From Fratercula arctica (taxonomy: Eukaryota; Chordata; Aves; Charadriiformes; Alcidae), in assembly GCA_947846985.1 (NCBI GenBank), contig CANTUZ010000002.1, positions 18,181,587 through 18,245,586 of the forward strand: a stretch of 64,000 nucleotides of DNA, read 5' to 3'. The notes under the pieces were generated by a model, which searched no databases, was not told where the DNA came from, and saw only the letters and a program-made list of their open reading frames with translations. Positions within the stretch are counted from its first letter, which is position 1; the number at the start of each line of letters is the position of its first letter. The translations under genes were made by a program, and so were the position numbers. This document shows positions 14,501 through 27,157 of this stretch, one piece after another.

Positions 14501-14799
14501 TTGTGCCTTATTTAGCTCTAGAGGTGTATAAAATTTTGGGTTTGAAAAATCAATGAATTTTTCCTTGAATATTTACTATTCTATTAAGCATGGCCTTAAT
14601 CCTGTTTTGATTTCTATCGATTGGAGATTTTCCATCAGCTTTGATAGATGTGGGATCAAACTGAATTATAATACTATAAAAATACGGACTGTATTTCTAA
14701 AATAGGAGTTGCAGAGCCATTTGGTGCACAGCCTGTATAACTGTCTGTTAGGGAGAGTTGAGGTTATCAGATAACTCATTGCAGCAGGTTTTGCTGGAC

Positions 14800-14860
14800 T
14801 TTAACAGTTGGACTTCATGATCTTAAGGGCCTTTTCCAACATAAATGATTCTATGATTCT
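14800..14860 (+). mobile_element. CR1 non-LTR retrotransposon, 3' tail fragment
   Basis: The stretch carries the typical CR1 3' end: a GTTGGACTTCATGATCTTAA block, then CCTTTTCCAAC, then the terminal short repeats ATGATTCTATGATTCT at 14845-14860. CR1 copies end in such 8-bp-like repeats instead of poly-A, so the element lies on the + strand with its 3' end at 14860. It is heavily 5'-truncated. Sequence to the left, from about 14700, may be further diverged CR1 but I cannot support it. Confidence 0.85.
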
Positions 14861-17800
14861 CATTTACAGAAATTTGTTAAAGTTGTCCTTTTTTTTTTTC
14901 AGTATTTTGGTGGGCTGGTAAGGTTTATCATTTACTTTAGTTTGTTATGCTCTTCAAACAGACTGTCAAGAAACCGTGCCAGAACAAAACTGTTTGTGCA
15001 GGTAATTAATGGAGAGGCTGTGGTACCTGCTGATAGGTATTTTCCAAGAAAAGGAATGGTTTGCAGCTAGGGGAAAAGTGTTAAAAGCGTACCCAAACCA
15101 GTAACTCAAACCAAAAGAGCAACCTTTGATCTGAAACATAGTTTAGTTCACATTTTAATGAATAGCTTTATTAAACTAGTTTATTAAACTAATATTATTC
15201 TGTCAGTTGGTACATTTTATTTGCAGAAAATTGGATCTGTCCAAGGGTATTTGACATCCACTACAGTGATGCTGTTTTAAATTAAACTGGTAGCTTTAGC
15301 GTATGTATTTAAAGGAATGTTTTCATACATTTAAAGGAATGTGCTTAGTTCCAACACTGACATTTAAAATCTGAGCCTGGACAGAGCTTATGTCAGGTTT
15401 TTTGTGTTAAAGACAGGGAAGGTGCAGGTTGCAAACAGTCTTGCCACTGTTGCAATTTTACCTAATGCTGCTTATTGAATGTATTTCAATTGTTTTAAGG
15501 CAGCAAGGACCTGTCTAAAACTTCTAATGTACAATAAATTATAATTAAGATATAAATACTCATATTTTATATTTTAATGTAGTCTATATTTTTTTTCTAT
15601 TTTTGTTTTACATTAGACTGACTCATTATTGAAAGAATGTACTTTACAGCTGTATTTAGAAAGGGTTCAGATAAAGGTGGTATCTAGATAAACAGGTTTT
15701 ATGTTATGGTCCCTGTTTGGGCAAAGGGCAAAACCAATCTGGATGAAATCTGGGACATCAGTTTTGGTCTTGCTATTGTAGTGTGAGATTTTCCCAATTG
15801 ACACAGGATTAAGCTCTTCAGGAGGAATGTATTTATTGAAGTTCTGAAGGAAGTAAGTCCTGTGTTGTGCTCTCTTTTCCCTCTCCTGCCTGTCTTCTGA
15901 GCCTTTGAACAAATTCAGTCCAACATAACAGAAGAGGAAAAGTTTTGATATATTAATTTCTGGCTTGTTTTTGGAAATGGGTGGTCAGGTAGTGACCAGA
16001 GTTATGTGTCATCTGTTAATGACTCAGTGAGGGAAGGTTCTAGCGGGAGCTCATCCTTTAAGAGGAAGAGAATAAAATTAAAAGGCCCAACCATGTAGCC
16101 TAGACACTAAAGTCAGTAAGGCCATTGGAAACTAGCCTTGCTTTGTTCTGGTGGTGATCAAACTGTTCATTATAGTGAGAACTGAGCACTCTCGGAAATA
16201 ACCACCACAGACTAATGGGGATTCATTTCTAATGTCTTAATGTTTTTTAGCACATGACTTCTTCAGTACTCATCCTTTTTTAATAGTAATTTGGGGGTTT
16301 ATCATTTAGGTCATCTTTCTTCTCCATCTGTAAAAATTTTCCACTAAGTGGAAACTGGAGAGATCTCTTTTCTAATGCATTGGGGTTTCACAGTTAAATT
16401 TGAGCCATGGAAGTATAAGTCACACTCCAAGATATGAGTTCAGAGGTATGGTTTTTCGAAACCGAATATTTGTTAAAGATGCCTCCACAAATGTATGAAT
16501 TAAAAGTCAAGCAGTTTTACGTTCTCAATGGATGCTTAAGAGTGTCTAAATTCTCATCTATTATTCTCAAAGCCTTTTAATAAAGCGAGGTTGTTTCTAA
16601 CATCCCCGTGGTGTAAGCTAAAAAGTTACATAAGCTAAACAAGATTGAGAGCGCTGCTATAACACTATACAGAAAAATATTATGCAGAAGCTTTAAATTC
16701 TTTTGATGGCTGAAGATTGATGTGATGGCAAGACTAGTAGAAAGCTAGTGAAGGCAGCTGTTATTCTTCTCAATTTGGGACAGTCCATTTTCTCTATGTT
16801 GGTGTATTAGTCAATAACATTCGGTAGTTGCCTAGATATTCCTATTTTTTCATTGGACTCTATACCCACAGGTTTCTTTGCCGCTCTTTCTGTTTCCATT
16901 ATACCCACAGCTGAGTGAGTCAGAGGCACCTTCTTGCTTCTGCAGTGCCTTTGAAGTCCCATCCCATCTGTGCACTGTGTCCTTTATGCAGTAATTCCAG
17001 CTCAAGATTTTTCTGAGGGTTCCTGCTGACAAGGTGCATGTACCATCTATGAGGGTGGCTGAGCAGCTTTGAAAGCCTGTCAGGAGCCACCAGCAGGTTC
17101 CAGTAGCCTGTCAGAAACCCTGTGATTGAGGAGGTGGAAACTTCCTCAGAAGAGATTAAGGATTCAATAGATCTCATTATATTACAACTTCCAAGAGAGT
17201 AGACCACCATTTTCAATTCAGATTTTGTCTACCGAAACAGATTTACTTCTCCCACTCTAGAAAACCTCCTTTGGCAATTTCCTGTGCTGACTAGGTTTTG
17301 GAGACTTGTATACATGTCCCTAGTCATTCAATTACTTGAGGCCCCATGATGAATACAAGACTGAATACCTGTCAAATTTCCTGTCTCCACATGAAATCTC
17401 TATCTGGTAGTTCAAATACCATTTGCAGGCATAGTGGCTTAGTTCTGGCAATCAAGGTTACAGTCTTCATAACTGTAGCATCCCTTAGAAAAACACGTTG
17501 AGTGTTTCTTGTATCAAACAACTTGGGTTTATGTCCTGTCTGTCCCATCCCCCCTCATTTGTAACATCGCTAGGTTCATACTTCTTATGTATTTACCTAT
17601 TTTAAATCAGTCAAAAGTCTTCACCCTGCTTTTTAAATGTGAAGAAAATAAATTTATATTCATTAAAGTGCCAAAAATATTAAGTAATTTGTAAAATAAC
17701 CTTTCAGAAATAAACATTATGCAGCTCACTGAGGTTTGGATGGGGAGTCAAAGGTAGAACCAAATCTTGATGCGTGCTGTCTCCAAATGCATGATTTTAA

Positions 17801-18529
17801 TCCTTTTCCTACCTTATCTTTTGTAGAAAAATGAACTTGACTAAGATAAAATGTATGTGTGACTAATGGTGTCACTTCCATTCCAAAGCAATAGAGGATG
17901 CTAGAAAGAAGCTACTAAAGCTAAAAAAGTGTGGAAGAGTGTTCTTCTTGGCACTGTTTGACTGGCTCCAACCCTGCTGTTTTATCTGATCTGCCCAGAA
18001 CTGTCCATCGTTACTACTCCTCCTGTAGTGACAACACGTGTCATCGGGGACAAGATTTATCCCCTGATTCCTAGGTAAGGGGCCTCTCTTATTTGTGGCA
18101 TATGCAGAAAAACGGTTCCCTGGGAGAGCTGTAATTTGAGGATTTTGCAGTTTTGGAAGTCGTTCCCTGGAGGCTTCTGCCCTGCTTCTGGCTATTTATA
18201 ACTGGGGGGGTTTGGCACCCCGGTAAATTCTGTCACCTTAATGAGCCTGGCGGCAAAGCAAACTCGAACGGCGTCTGGCGTGGTGGCTGTGCTCGTGCAG
18301 CGTGCGGGAGCTGTCGGAAGGCAGGGAAGCCTTGCTGTTCCTCTCACAGACATCTAGTTTGGGGTTTTTCTTAATACCAATTCAAGCGGAAAGCCCTAGA
18401 AATAGAACCGTTGTTCATTATGCAAGTAAATACAGGCAGAAATAATTAAAATGTAGTTTACTGTTAAATTTTAATTAGTTATTTAATTTTATATTGACGT
18501 GATCAAAAGCAGAAATGGTTGACGTTGGA

Positions 18530-18900
18530 ACCTTTCGAGGCGCTCCTCTCCACAGCTGGGCAGTCCCGTGAGGCGCGGCGGGTCCCGGCCGGGCCCGGTG
18601 AGGCGGGCCTGGCCCCGTGAGGCCCGGGCGGGTGCCGGTGAGGCCCGGGCGGGTGCCGGTGAGGCGGGCCTGGCCCCGTGAGGCCCGGGCGGGCGGGTGC
18701 CGGTGAGGCGGGCCCGGCCCCCTGAGGCCCGGGCGGGCGGGTGCCGGTGAGGCGGGCGGGCCCGGCCCGGCGCCCCCCGCCGCCGCTAGGTGTCAGGCGC
18801 CGCGCACGGCCGCGGGCCCGGTGGAAAGTGCCCGGCGTGTGAGGGGCCTGAGCGGCTCTCGCCGTTTCCACACGGCGGGTGCCAGCAGAACCCGATACGG
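18530..18900. promoter_or_regulatory. MPP7: CpG island, candidate MPP7 promoter
   Basis: This is by far the most GC- and CpG-rich part of the window, with dense CG, GGGCGG (Sp/KLF-type) and CCGG motifs, in a locus that is otherwise AT-rich. It lies about 2.8 kb upstream of the first recognised MPP7 exon, on the correct side. A good 5' splice site, AAG then GTACGA, follows at 18919/18920 and could end a noncoding exon 1. The CpG island is seen directly. Assigning it to MPP7 and placing exon 1 are inferences. It could also drive a divergent transcript. Confidence 0.6.
18568..18773. repeat. GC-rich minisatellite within CpG island
   Basis: Nine imperfect units begin GTGAGGC (one begins CTGAGGC), at about 18568, 18598, 18617, 18638, 18659, 18678, 18703, 18722 and 18747. 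Two unit types recur: a 19-20-base form with GCGGGCCTGGCCCC and a 21-25-base form with CCCGGGCGGGTGCCG. Units at 18659, 18703 and 18747 are spaced 44 bases apart, so the later part is a 44-base higher-order repeat. Some units carry an extra GGGC. Confidence 0.9.
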
Positions 18901-20261
18901 TGTGATATATAGAAGCAAGGTACGACTGGAATAATGAAATTTCAAAAATAAGCCCTTTTTAGAGGCTGGTTGTAACAGTCCTGCTGGGTATTGTAAATGC
19001 CTCAGGTGCACTTGATACTGCTGTTACGTTCCTGGCGTTGGCTTCTAATTTTTATGGAAAGATGGATTGAACTTCAATTTAAGAATATTCGGTAATCCCT
19101 CTCAGGACATACTGTAACAGCTGGTATTTCTGTGTTGCAGCAAATCGATTCCATACAGCAGTCAGCAATGCCTATGGCTGGGCTCCGGCAAAAACTTCCA
19201 AAGCGTTTTAAATAGAGCGAGCCAAAGAAAATAACATCATCACTGCAAAAATGTAGCTTAATTTGCAAGTTAGAAAAAAAAAATAAATCCCCGTTCTATT
19301 CCAGCAAAATATTAAGCATTTTACTGGTAAGGATTTCATCAGGTCATTTATTTTTCATTAATATATATTTAGGATCTAGTGGGAATAACTTTATGCCGTA
19401 TATAAGTTTCTTAAATAATAATGAGCTTGAATTTTTTTAATATTGAATGATTTATCGTGAAATAAAGAAAAATAAAGAAACCATCGAGTTTAAATACATG
19501 ACATGTACGTAGATCAGCAAGACGTTCCACATTTCGCAGTGAACTTTTTAAGGGACCTGAATTTCTATTTAATAATAATGCACCTTTAATGAGAATGCCT
19601 TGCCTGTTTGGGTTGGGTTTTTTTAATAGACAAAAGTACTTTAAGCTGCATATAAATCAAAGGTGTCCTAGTAATAGTAAATCATTTTATTTTAACCAGT
19701 TTCTTACACGCATGAAAACTAAAAATGCCTCCATCGTTCGTACGGCTGTAGTCGTGTGCTCACACTAGGGACTGTAATGAGCTTAGAACATGACTTCTCC
19801 TTTATGGCGCTTGTATGTGTTAAAAAGAAAACAAGCAGAATTAATGCAAAGTGAATACGTTCCTTCTTAATTGGTACAGCATGTCCTTGGCTACGATGTT
19901 TCTTTTTTTTCTTTTTTTTTTTTCTTTTAAACTGCACCCTGTCTAGCTTTGCATATAGATATGTTTTACAACTTTGTCATCATAAGATGAACTTTCACTC
20001 TGAAATAACTTCCCTATCTCTTTTAAATTTTAAGTTAATGGATTTTGTCCTGATTTGATGAACGTCGAATTATTTTTCTGGAAGTTGATGCTTTTTTAGT
20101 GAAAACTCACTTTTTTTTCTTCACCACAAACCTTTATAACTAAGAAAACCTCAAAACCCTAATAAAACAATCTTAATAGATAGGTCTTTAAGTTTTATTT
20201 GATCCTTTTCATCATAGAAGAAGGTATCCAGGGCTGTAACTTCTGCTGTATTTGCTGCCTT

Positions 20262-20283
20262 AAAAAAAAAAAAAAAAAAAAAA
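20262..20283. repeat. Poly-A run (22 A)
   Basis: A homopolymer run. A second, 19-base poly-A run lies at 20352-20370, about 70 bases on. No SINE body recognised. Confidence 0.9.
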
Positions 20284-20351
20284 GGCAGGTTCACTGGGGT
20301 TTGAAAGCTGACATGCAAAATCTTTCTTCAGGTAAACACTTAGGGGAGGGG

Positions 20352-20370
20352 AAAAAAAAAAAAAAAAAAA
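20352..20370. repeat. Poly-A run (19 A)
   Basis: A homopolymer run following GGGGAGGGG, paired with the one at 20262-20283. Confidence 0.9.
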
Positions 20371-21734
20371 GACCTTAAAAAAGTTGCCGGACTGTTTAAA
20401 CTATAGGCTTGTGCCTAGGGATGAGTTAACAACTAGCTTATATCTAGTAATTGATTTAAAACTTACTGAACTAAATCTTGTGGGTGGCCCTTAATATGTT
20501 GCAGTACTTTTAGCAATGTGGGGATTTTTTTGGTGAAAAACAAAATTTTGAGCAGCATACAGTGTTTACAGCACCTGTATATTACTCTTCCACAAGACTG
20601 TTGCCAAGTACAGATGTGTCCAAAAAATGCACTTTCAGAGCCAAGATGACTTCAAAAGTCATTCTGATTAATATAAGTGTGTTTTAAAAAAATACAAAAC
20701 AACAAAAACCAAACTAGCAGCAGCACCAAAATGCTCTTCTATTTGTTTATTTTCTTATGCTAAAGCAGAACTATGCTGCTTGCTTTCTTCAAGGAAATCT
20801 GGAGAAAACCCGTTTTCTGTTAGCTTCTACTTCTCCCTCTTCCTTTCTTCTGCCTGCAAACACATCAGACCCTGGCCCTGCTGTTGGTACACATTTCCAG
20901 TCTTAACTCTGAATTTCTTTTCACAAGTTTGTGTTCCAGTTTCATATATTAACATACTTGAATTTAAATACATTCACTTATACTTGAAATTGGTTTTTAC
21001 TTTTGTTATATTTGCTCTGAATTTTCTTCAATGACTTTTTAAAAGACCCAAAATTGAGTATCAGTAGGCCTGTGCAATAATTAAAAAATATGTCTTAAAA
21101 AAATACTGACTTTGTAGTAATGCATTACAGAAAAATTCCTTAATGTGATCTGCATGATAATGGCTCCATCAACTTCACAAATCAAACTGCTATTTACCTT
21201 AGAGAAGTGTTTGCCCAGTCCTGCTTTTTACAACTTTAGTTAAAATTCAGATTATATTTCCAGATTACAAATAAAAGTTGCATGTCAGATCTTAAATGAA
21301 CTGAAAACAATTAAAAGGACATTAAGTAGAAACATTGAATGAATTACCATGTGAGTAAGCAATTATTTTTTTTTCCTGGGATAAGTAGTAGCAAAATTTG
21401 AGTGACTTAAATTATTCATTGTTTTAATAAAATACTCCTAGACACTTTATTTCCAAAATACCCAACGTGCTGGAGTTAAAGAGTATAATTTACATGAGAA
21501 ATGTGTTAAATTCTTTTTACAGAAGAATGGGATTATAGGCTAGACTGAAGAAAACAAAACTTGTTTCACCTGGGCAAAAAAAATATTAACAGTCATAAAT
21601 AAATGCAAAGCACTTTGTTTTGAGAGTCTTAAATCAAAAGCTTATTTTGTGATAATGACTGGATTTGGTTAGCTGCAGTAATTTACAGTTTAACAATGTT
21701 CTTAATTGTAAAATTCTGTTTCTGTTCTTTCTAG

Positions 21735-21864
21735 GAGAAACTGGGAGATAGCATAAATCTTCATAGACAACTTGGCTGCAAGCAGTTAAACTGAAATTAA
21801 CTTCTGCCTTCTGGCTGCAGAGCGCTAGTCTGACGTTCCTGCGTGATACTCTGTAGACTAAATC
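21735..21864 (+). other. MPP7: MPP7 exon with start codon: 5' UTR part
   Basis: The exon opens after a good 3' splice site (TTCTTTCTAG, last G at 21734). I see no ATG in this stretch, so the ATG at 21865 is the first in the exon. An in-frame TAA at 21859-21861 stands two codons before that ATG, closing the reading frame upstream. The UTR must begin in at least one earlier noncoding exon, probably in the CpG zone. Confidence 0.75.
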
Positions 21865-21901
21865 ATGCCAGCGTTATCAGCTGGATCTGGAAGTGACACA
21901 G
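21865..21901 (+). CDS. MPP7: MPP7 coding exon, N-terminus (residues 1-12 plus first base of codon 13)
   Basis: The exon translates to MPALSAGSGSDT and leaves one G before the donor GTACGC at 21902. This matches the N-terminus known for vertebrate MPP7, which reads MPALSTGSGSDTG in human, so one residue differs (Ala for Thr at position 6). MPP7 is a membrane-associated guanylate-kinase-family scaffold that binds DLG1 and LIN7 at epithelial junctions. The ATG has A at -3 and an in-frame TAA two codons upstream. The leftover G joins GT of the exon at 35060 to make Gly13, so the splice phase fits. Confidence 0.93.
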
Positions 21902-22624
21902 GTACGCAAGCCAGGGAGGACTGCATGTTTCCTCCAGATCGTATTTGTTAAGTCTACGGTCTCTATTTTAAGAAATCATCAAATAAGATAATTAATTATG
22001 GTCTCAACAGATGCTTAATTTAACAGTTTAAACATAACCTTTTCTCCCTGAAGTTAATTTAGATACATGAAACACCACAGGTAAAATAAATTAATTTTTA
22101 AAAGTCCCACCATCGTCTTCTTCCTTTCCATCCCCAACCCCCCAAAAAGAACAACTCCAAACAGATGTTATATATGGCTCTGAAGAACTTGGATTCGCCT
22201 CTAAGCATGGTTCCTACAATGTTAACTTGAAAAAGGAGGGGGGAAAAAAAAAGATGATATCATACATGCCTTAATATTTGCAGCAGTCTAGACTATCCCC
22301 TCTGTGAGTTACAGTTATCAGTGGAGTTATTTCTGAACACAGACTATTTAGTTTTGACACTTCTTTAACAAATTAGGAGAAGAAAAATACCGTCTCAAGT
22401 CCTCTTCCTTCCCTTGCCTTCCACGTCAGAGTCCAGTTCCTATCACTGACTGCAGGCAGTGGGAGTGCAGATATGTAGCTTTCCATAGTTTTCACCTTCT
22501 TTGTTGCAATATTAGGCTGTATTCAAAGGTTAAATCTCATCTTGCTGTTGTGCATGAATTCTCTTTGCCTGACAATATTTTTGTCCCTTTTTTTGGGACA
22601 ACTGAAGTTAGTATTTTTGCTTGA

Positions 22625-22725
22625 GGGTGTTTGGTAAATAGGTGATCTGCCTGAGGTTACAGTACAAAGATCCCTGCTTTCCACCCCAATGCTTGTTATT
22701 CTAGATCACATAGTTTATACACCAG
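22625..22725 (-). mobile_element. Possible ancient MIR-type SINE fragment
   Basis: The order GTGATCTGCCTGAGGTTAC, then a gap, then CTGCTTTCCACCCCAATGCT and a TCTAGATCACA ending resembles the conserved part of amniote MIR elements (TGACTTGCCCAAGGTCAC ... CCAGTGCT ... CTAGACCAC). Divergence is high and the limits are approximate. This was judged by eye. Confidence 0.35.
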
Positions 22726-25700
22726 GATTTTGAAAACAAAGAGGGAGATTTCAAGTCAGGAAACAAAAAAAATATGTATGTAAGAAGCTGCATTTGATTC
22801 TTATTTTAAATAGACTGTACAGTGCAGTGATTTTTTTTTTTTTCCACACCTCAGATCTGTGCAAAATTTCTCTTAGATTAAAAGATTAATCTTTAGAGTT
22901 GGGCGTATGTGTTTACTTATTTATTTATTCATTACCATGGGGAGGAAGGGTTGTGTTTGTTTTTATTTGCTTTGTCTCCCTGTTCCTGTGTTTAGGGGAT
23001 TTGACTATCAGCTCACCAAACCCTACCTCTACACACCTGTCTCTTCTCCTCTTTCCCCCATGGAAATAAGTGCAGTTGAAGCTGCTTAGTGTGTTAAAGC
23101 TGAATTTTGGAAGATTTATCAGGGTCTAATCTGGGCTGATCTTCCACTCTGGATCTTTGCTCTCTTTATCACACAACTTTTTGTGTCCTTCCAAAACCTA
23201 CCTTAATTTTTTTCTTATTATTACTTGGCCAAATGCTTTCTGACGTTTCGGAAGTCTCAACAACATGTTGAGATGTACAGCAGGGGGATGTGTGATGACT
23301 GGTGCCTGATGCTGACAACTTTGCTTGTTTTATTGTTTAAGGAATGGTAATATGTCCAAAAATAATAGTCATGGACATACTCTCTGAATAGAAAAAGAAA
23401 AGGTCTCCAAAAAGTGGGAAAAAATTGTAATTTTTAAATTGTGTATGTTAAAACGTCTCTAGAAACATGTTTTATTGTGCTATTCAATGCATATGATGCA
23501 TTAAAAATACATCTTTAATATTTAACCCAAATACACCTTTAATAATTATGATGTGTGGTAATGCTCAATTATCTCCATTCTCCCAGGAAATCATATTAAA
23601 ATGTGATACGCACCATTAATATCTTACTGTTAAATGATACTGCTTTTTAAATCCAACTTGTTTTCTGCTGTAAGTTGTAAATTGTTTCTTTAAATAAAAA
23701 TTGGCATTTGGAAGGTAAAGAGAATTATTTTCTTCCAGTTTCTTTATGGTATTTCCTAATAGGGATGATAGGTATTTAAGTATTTTTTGAATAATTGCAT
23801 CAAACTCTGCTTTCTGTCCTGCTTATAATATAGGTGGTTTCTAATCAGAGCCCTGTTTTTCTGTTATTACTGTCTCTCTTAGATTAAAAAAAAGAGAAGC
23901 ACAAAAAAAATTTGGATTTTCTTACTTGTGTTGTTCCTTGGTGGGTAGACTAGTTTTTTTCTTGCCTTGTCTGCATAAACTGGTGTAATGAGTTGAAACT
24001 GCTGTAGTCCATGAGAAAACTATCTGGGATGCTGTAGAGTTAGCAAGTCACTTACTGGGGACTAGCAAAAATGCACTTCTAGGGTAGGGATGCCACTTCA
24101 TTTAGTCTGTCTGCTGAGACTGTTTTATTAGCGCATTCAAACAAAACCCTGACCTATCTTATTTTTGTTGCTGTTATATCCTGGTGAAGTAAAAGTAAAC
24201 CTGGTTTTAAAAATGAGTGAAAGAATTCATTGAGGACTAGTAAATAGAAACGTATCGTCTGTGAATATCAGAAAGTTGCCAAGTCATGAACTATTGGAAA
24301 CTCAGACACTAGTATGGAAGCATTGATGATTTTTTTTTCTATATAGTCTTAGGCATCAGACCACTGTCAAAAGCAGGATAGTGTTCATGATGTGCCACAT
24401 TTGGTCAGCCTTCTTGTATTAATTTTACATTGCTTTTACTTTGTCAACAAACTTTATTAGGGATGTCACCATGTCCTTGCAGCTGCTTTCTTCATATATT
24501 TATACCACGTTTTAACGTGTATGTTCTTCTGAACACAGACCATGCCTTTTAAATATGTTTTGAGAGGCATTTACCAGACTTTAAACTGTGATAAATCAAA
24601 AGCATGGCTACAATATTTGCAGTCTTTTGTTTAAAACATTTGTTTTAATTAATTTAGATTCATCAAGTGACTTTGAAATTAATCTTGTACCTTACGAGTC
24701 TGATCTGGTTTCTTAACTTTAAGACAGAGAAGGGCTTATGTGTACACGTGTCTGTCTTTTCCACTCTCCATTAGCCATTTAGAAGCTCTATTTTTATATA
24801 ACAGTAATAAAAACTATTTGTTGTTTATAACATGCGCATGATCCTGCTCCTCCCTTAAGGTTTATAGTCCTGTCAGTGTCAGGTCAAAGTTATCTTAAAG
24901 CAACTATCTTGAATGGAAGGCTGAGCTCCTGCCTGAGGCTGCATCTGAAGCTTTAAATATTTTCTGTGTTGCAAAAGTCTGCTTGAACTCTGTGTGCAAG
25001 CCCATCAAATAGAGTTTGAAGACTGAGCAAGACGACTTGCACTTTTGCAGGTAAAGCAAGTCTGCAAGATCTGGCATTCACTTATCTAATATATTTAGGA
25101 AGATTTAAGTTTCCAGAGCTGGCTTCACAGTAGTTGATGGCAGCTTCGTTGCTGACTTCGGTAGAGCCAAGATGACATCATTATGCTTTAAGCGTTGTTT
25201 TAGTGTGAAAAACATCATAAAATTGTTACAGATTTCTTTCCTCTCAACCCTGTGTCAAGCTTGCTCAGCTGATGAGTTTGAAAATGCTTTTCTGTTAGTC
25301 TTTAAAAACTAGCGCACAAATGTGCAAAGCAGACTTTGTGTTTTTGATTCATGTATTGTCAGCAGGAAAATCACATTTATGAGCCAAGTTTGGCCACCAA
25401 GTAAAACTGTGTGAGATTGCTTAAATATAATGAAAGGCAGAAGCAGTTCATGAATTTGAATATTGTAAATTATAGAAAGAAAAAACGCACAGGGCTTACA
25501 TTAGTTTCTTCATAAATACATATAGGAGCTAATGCTGTGCCAGATCGTGGAGTTTGTTCAGTATTACAAGCCTGTAAAACTGAATACATGTTAGTTTTTT
25601 AAATTAAAAAAAAACCCAACACATTTGTTACTAACCAAATTGTAAGTTCATGTGGCCTTTAAAATAGTCCTGGTTTTGGTGTTTTCTTTTCTGTTTTGTA

Positions 25701-27140
25701 CCATGCAAAATAAAGATATGAAATTTGTTCTAAATGTTGGGTATTTTTCCAGACAACATTTTTAGTAGCGTATTCTGTGATTCTTTAAAAATTATCTTGA
25801 TCTCTGAAGCCACATGCTGGTGATGTGCATATACTGAATACTGGTAGAAATATTTTGCTAGAATATTATGTTGATATGGTAGTTCCATAGTCCATATGGA
25901 TTACCTCCCAGTGAAATGAGACCACTGTAATCAATGCAAAGTTCAAAGATGATTTTGCAGTCATCTGAACACCGAAAGATGCTATCCTTGCTTTAACTGT
26001 TTTCATGTAGATGTCTCCCCTTTATTTACTACTAATGCATTTTAATCGACTTGCCAGTTTTAACATAATGTTTTCTGAGAATGATTGATAATGAAAAGGA
26101 TAAAAAGGTGGAAAGGAAAAAAAAGAAATAGTAACACGAAGAAAAAGCTGAGCAGTTGGCTGAGCTGCGAGGGGGACATCACAAACATTTGTAGAGGCAG
26201 GACAAATTAAGCTGAAGTGGCTAAAGATTTTAGCCTTCTAAAACAGTTTTCAGAGTGAGGAGGGAGATAGAAATCAGGGAGTTCTTTTTTTTACAGACTG
26301 TTTAAAAAAATGTAATAACATAAAATGGTGGCCAAAAATCTGGGTTTGTTGTTACGAGATGAAGAGAAAGGGAATTTAGGAGAGCGATGAAGGAAAGATT
26401 TCTGGGCGTAGCTCTTCCGTCGGAGGCTGCCAGGGTGAAGGCTTGCCGGGCAATTGAATGCTGCTCCAAGCTGCCTCTGCTTCCCCGCTGACGTGCCACA
26501 GTGGAAACGGAGCAGAGGGAAAGCCTCCACTCACCTCCTTCCCACTGTCCCTTACAACTTAGGCAAAGATGTGCCGCAGCACGTGGAATATCAAAATGCC
26601 GTTGCCTGCATCATGATTTCAAGGCTACTTCAATTTCTCACTGCACTGAAATGCACAGATATGGCTAGATTTTCATGAAAACAGATATACTAGCAAAATT
26701 TAAACTGAGTTACTAAATAAAGCCAATATTTTACAGTGCATTCTTGAGTTCTCCCCATCTCCAGCTGCCAGATGCATTAAATGTCTTGTAAGCTAACATT
26801 AATATGAAAGATTTGGGAAAGTATGAGATGTATGGCTACCTTTAATTGCTATCAGATTTAATTTTTAAAAATTAACTTGCTGGTGTTGGAAAGGGTATTT
26901 ATTTTGGTATCAACATATTTAGGGTGACAGTTGGAAAACTTGTTCAAAGTAGAATGAAATTTCTCTGAACTGTTCTGTTTTGGGTTAATATTTTATATTA
27001 TGCTAGACTGATTCAGCAGTGTGGAATCAGAAAATGTGTGCAATTGTATTTACTGATGGTAAACTCTTTAAAACTGTTACAGTTCTTGGACACAAACTTA
27101 AATTCAAATGGTCTGGCAGCTGCAACAATTTTTACTCAAG

Positions 27141-27157
27141 TTTTTTTTTTTTTTTTT
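27141..27157. repeat. Poly-T run (17 T)
   Basis: A homopolymer within the intron. No attached retroelement recognised. Confidence 0.9.

Larger units (their letters stand above)
1..18119. other. Upstream (5' flank) region, no gene recognised
   Basis: This stretch is AT-rich and non-repetitive in the main. Open frames are short, start at random ATGs and match no protein I recognise. It contains a 22-base poly-C run, several poly-A/T runs, a TA/CA microsatellite near 11.2 kb, one short CR1 tail near 14.8 kb and a purine-rich stretch at about 13.3-13.85 kb. In mammals the gene beyond the 5' end of MPP7 is WAC, at a considerable distance, so an intergenic gap here is expected. Distal 5' noncoding exons of MPP7, lncRNA exons or enhancers could be present but cannot be recognised from sequence alone. 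Confidence 0.6.
18120..20100. promoter_or_regulatory. CpG-rich promoter zone (shores of island)
   Basis: CG dinucleotides, scarce elsewhere in the window, recur across this interval even where it is AT-rich, for example around 18250-18310, 19080-19230, 19500-19540 and 19730-19885. Retained CpGs outside GC-rich DNA suggest germline hypomethylation, as at the shores of an active promoter. The zone lies 1.6-3.6 kb before the exon carrying the MPP7 start codon, so it is the natural place for the MPP7 first exon. Transcription direction and start site cannot be read directly. Confidence 0.55.
18920..21734 (+). other. MPP7: Putative MPP7 intron 1 (5' UTR intron)
   Basis: If exon 1 ends at the donor at 18919/18920, this is the intron between it and the start-codon exon. 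Its 3' end is a clear acceptor, a pyrimidine-rich stretch ending CTTTCTAG at 21734. It contains no recognised gene. Two poly-A runs (20262-20283 and 20352-20370) lie inside. The donor is inferred, so the true intron may start elsewhere in the CpG zone. Confidence 0.4.

Noticed and set aside
18503..18871. 122-residue Pro/Gly/Arg-rich open frame on the - strand over the CpG island
   Set aside because: It is the reverse reading of the GC-rich minisatellite. Stops are rare there because of base composition, and the translation is low-complexity without a domain.
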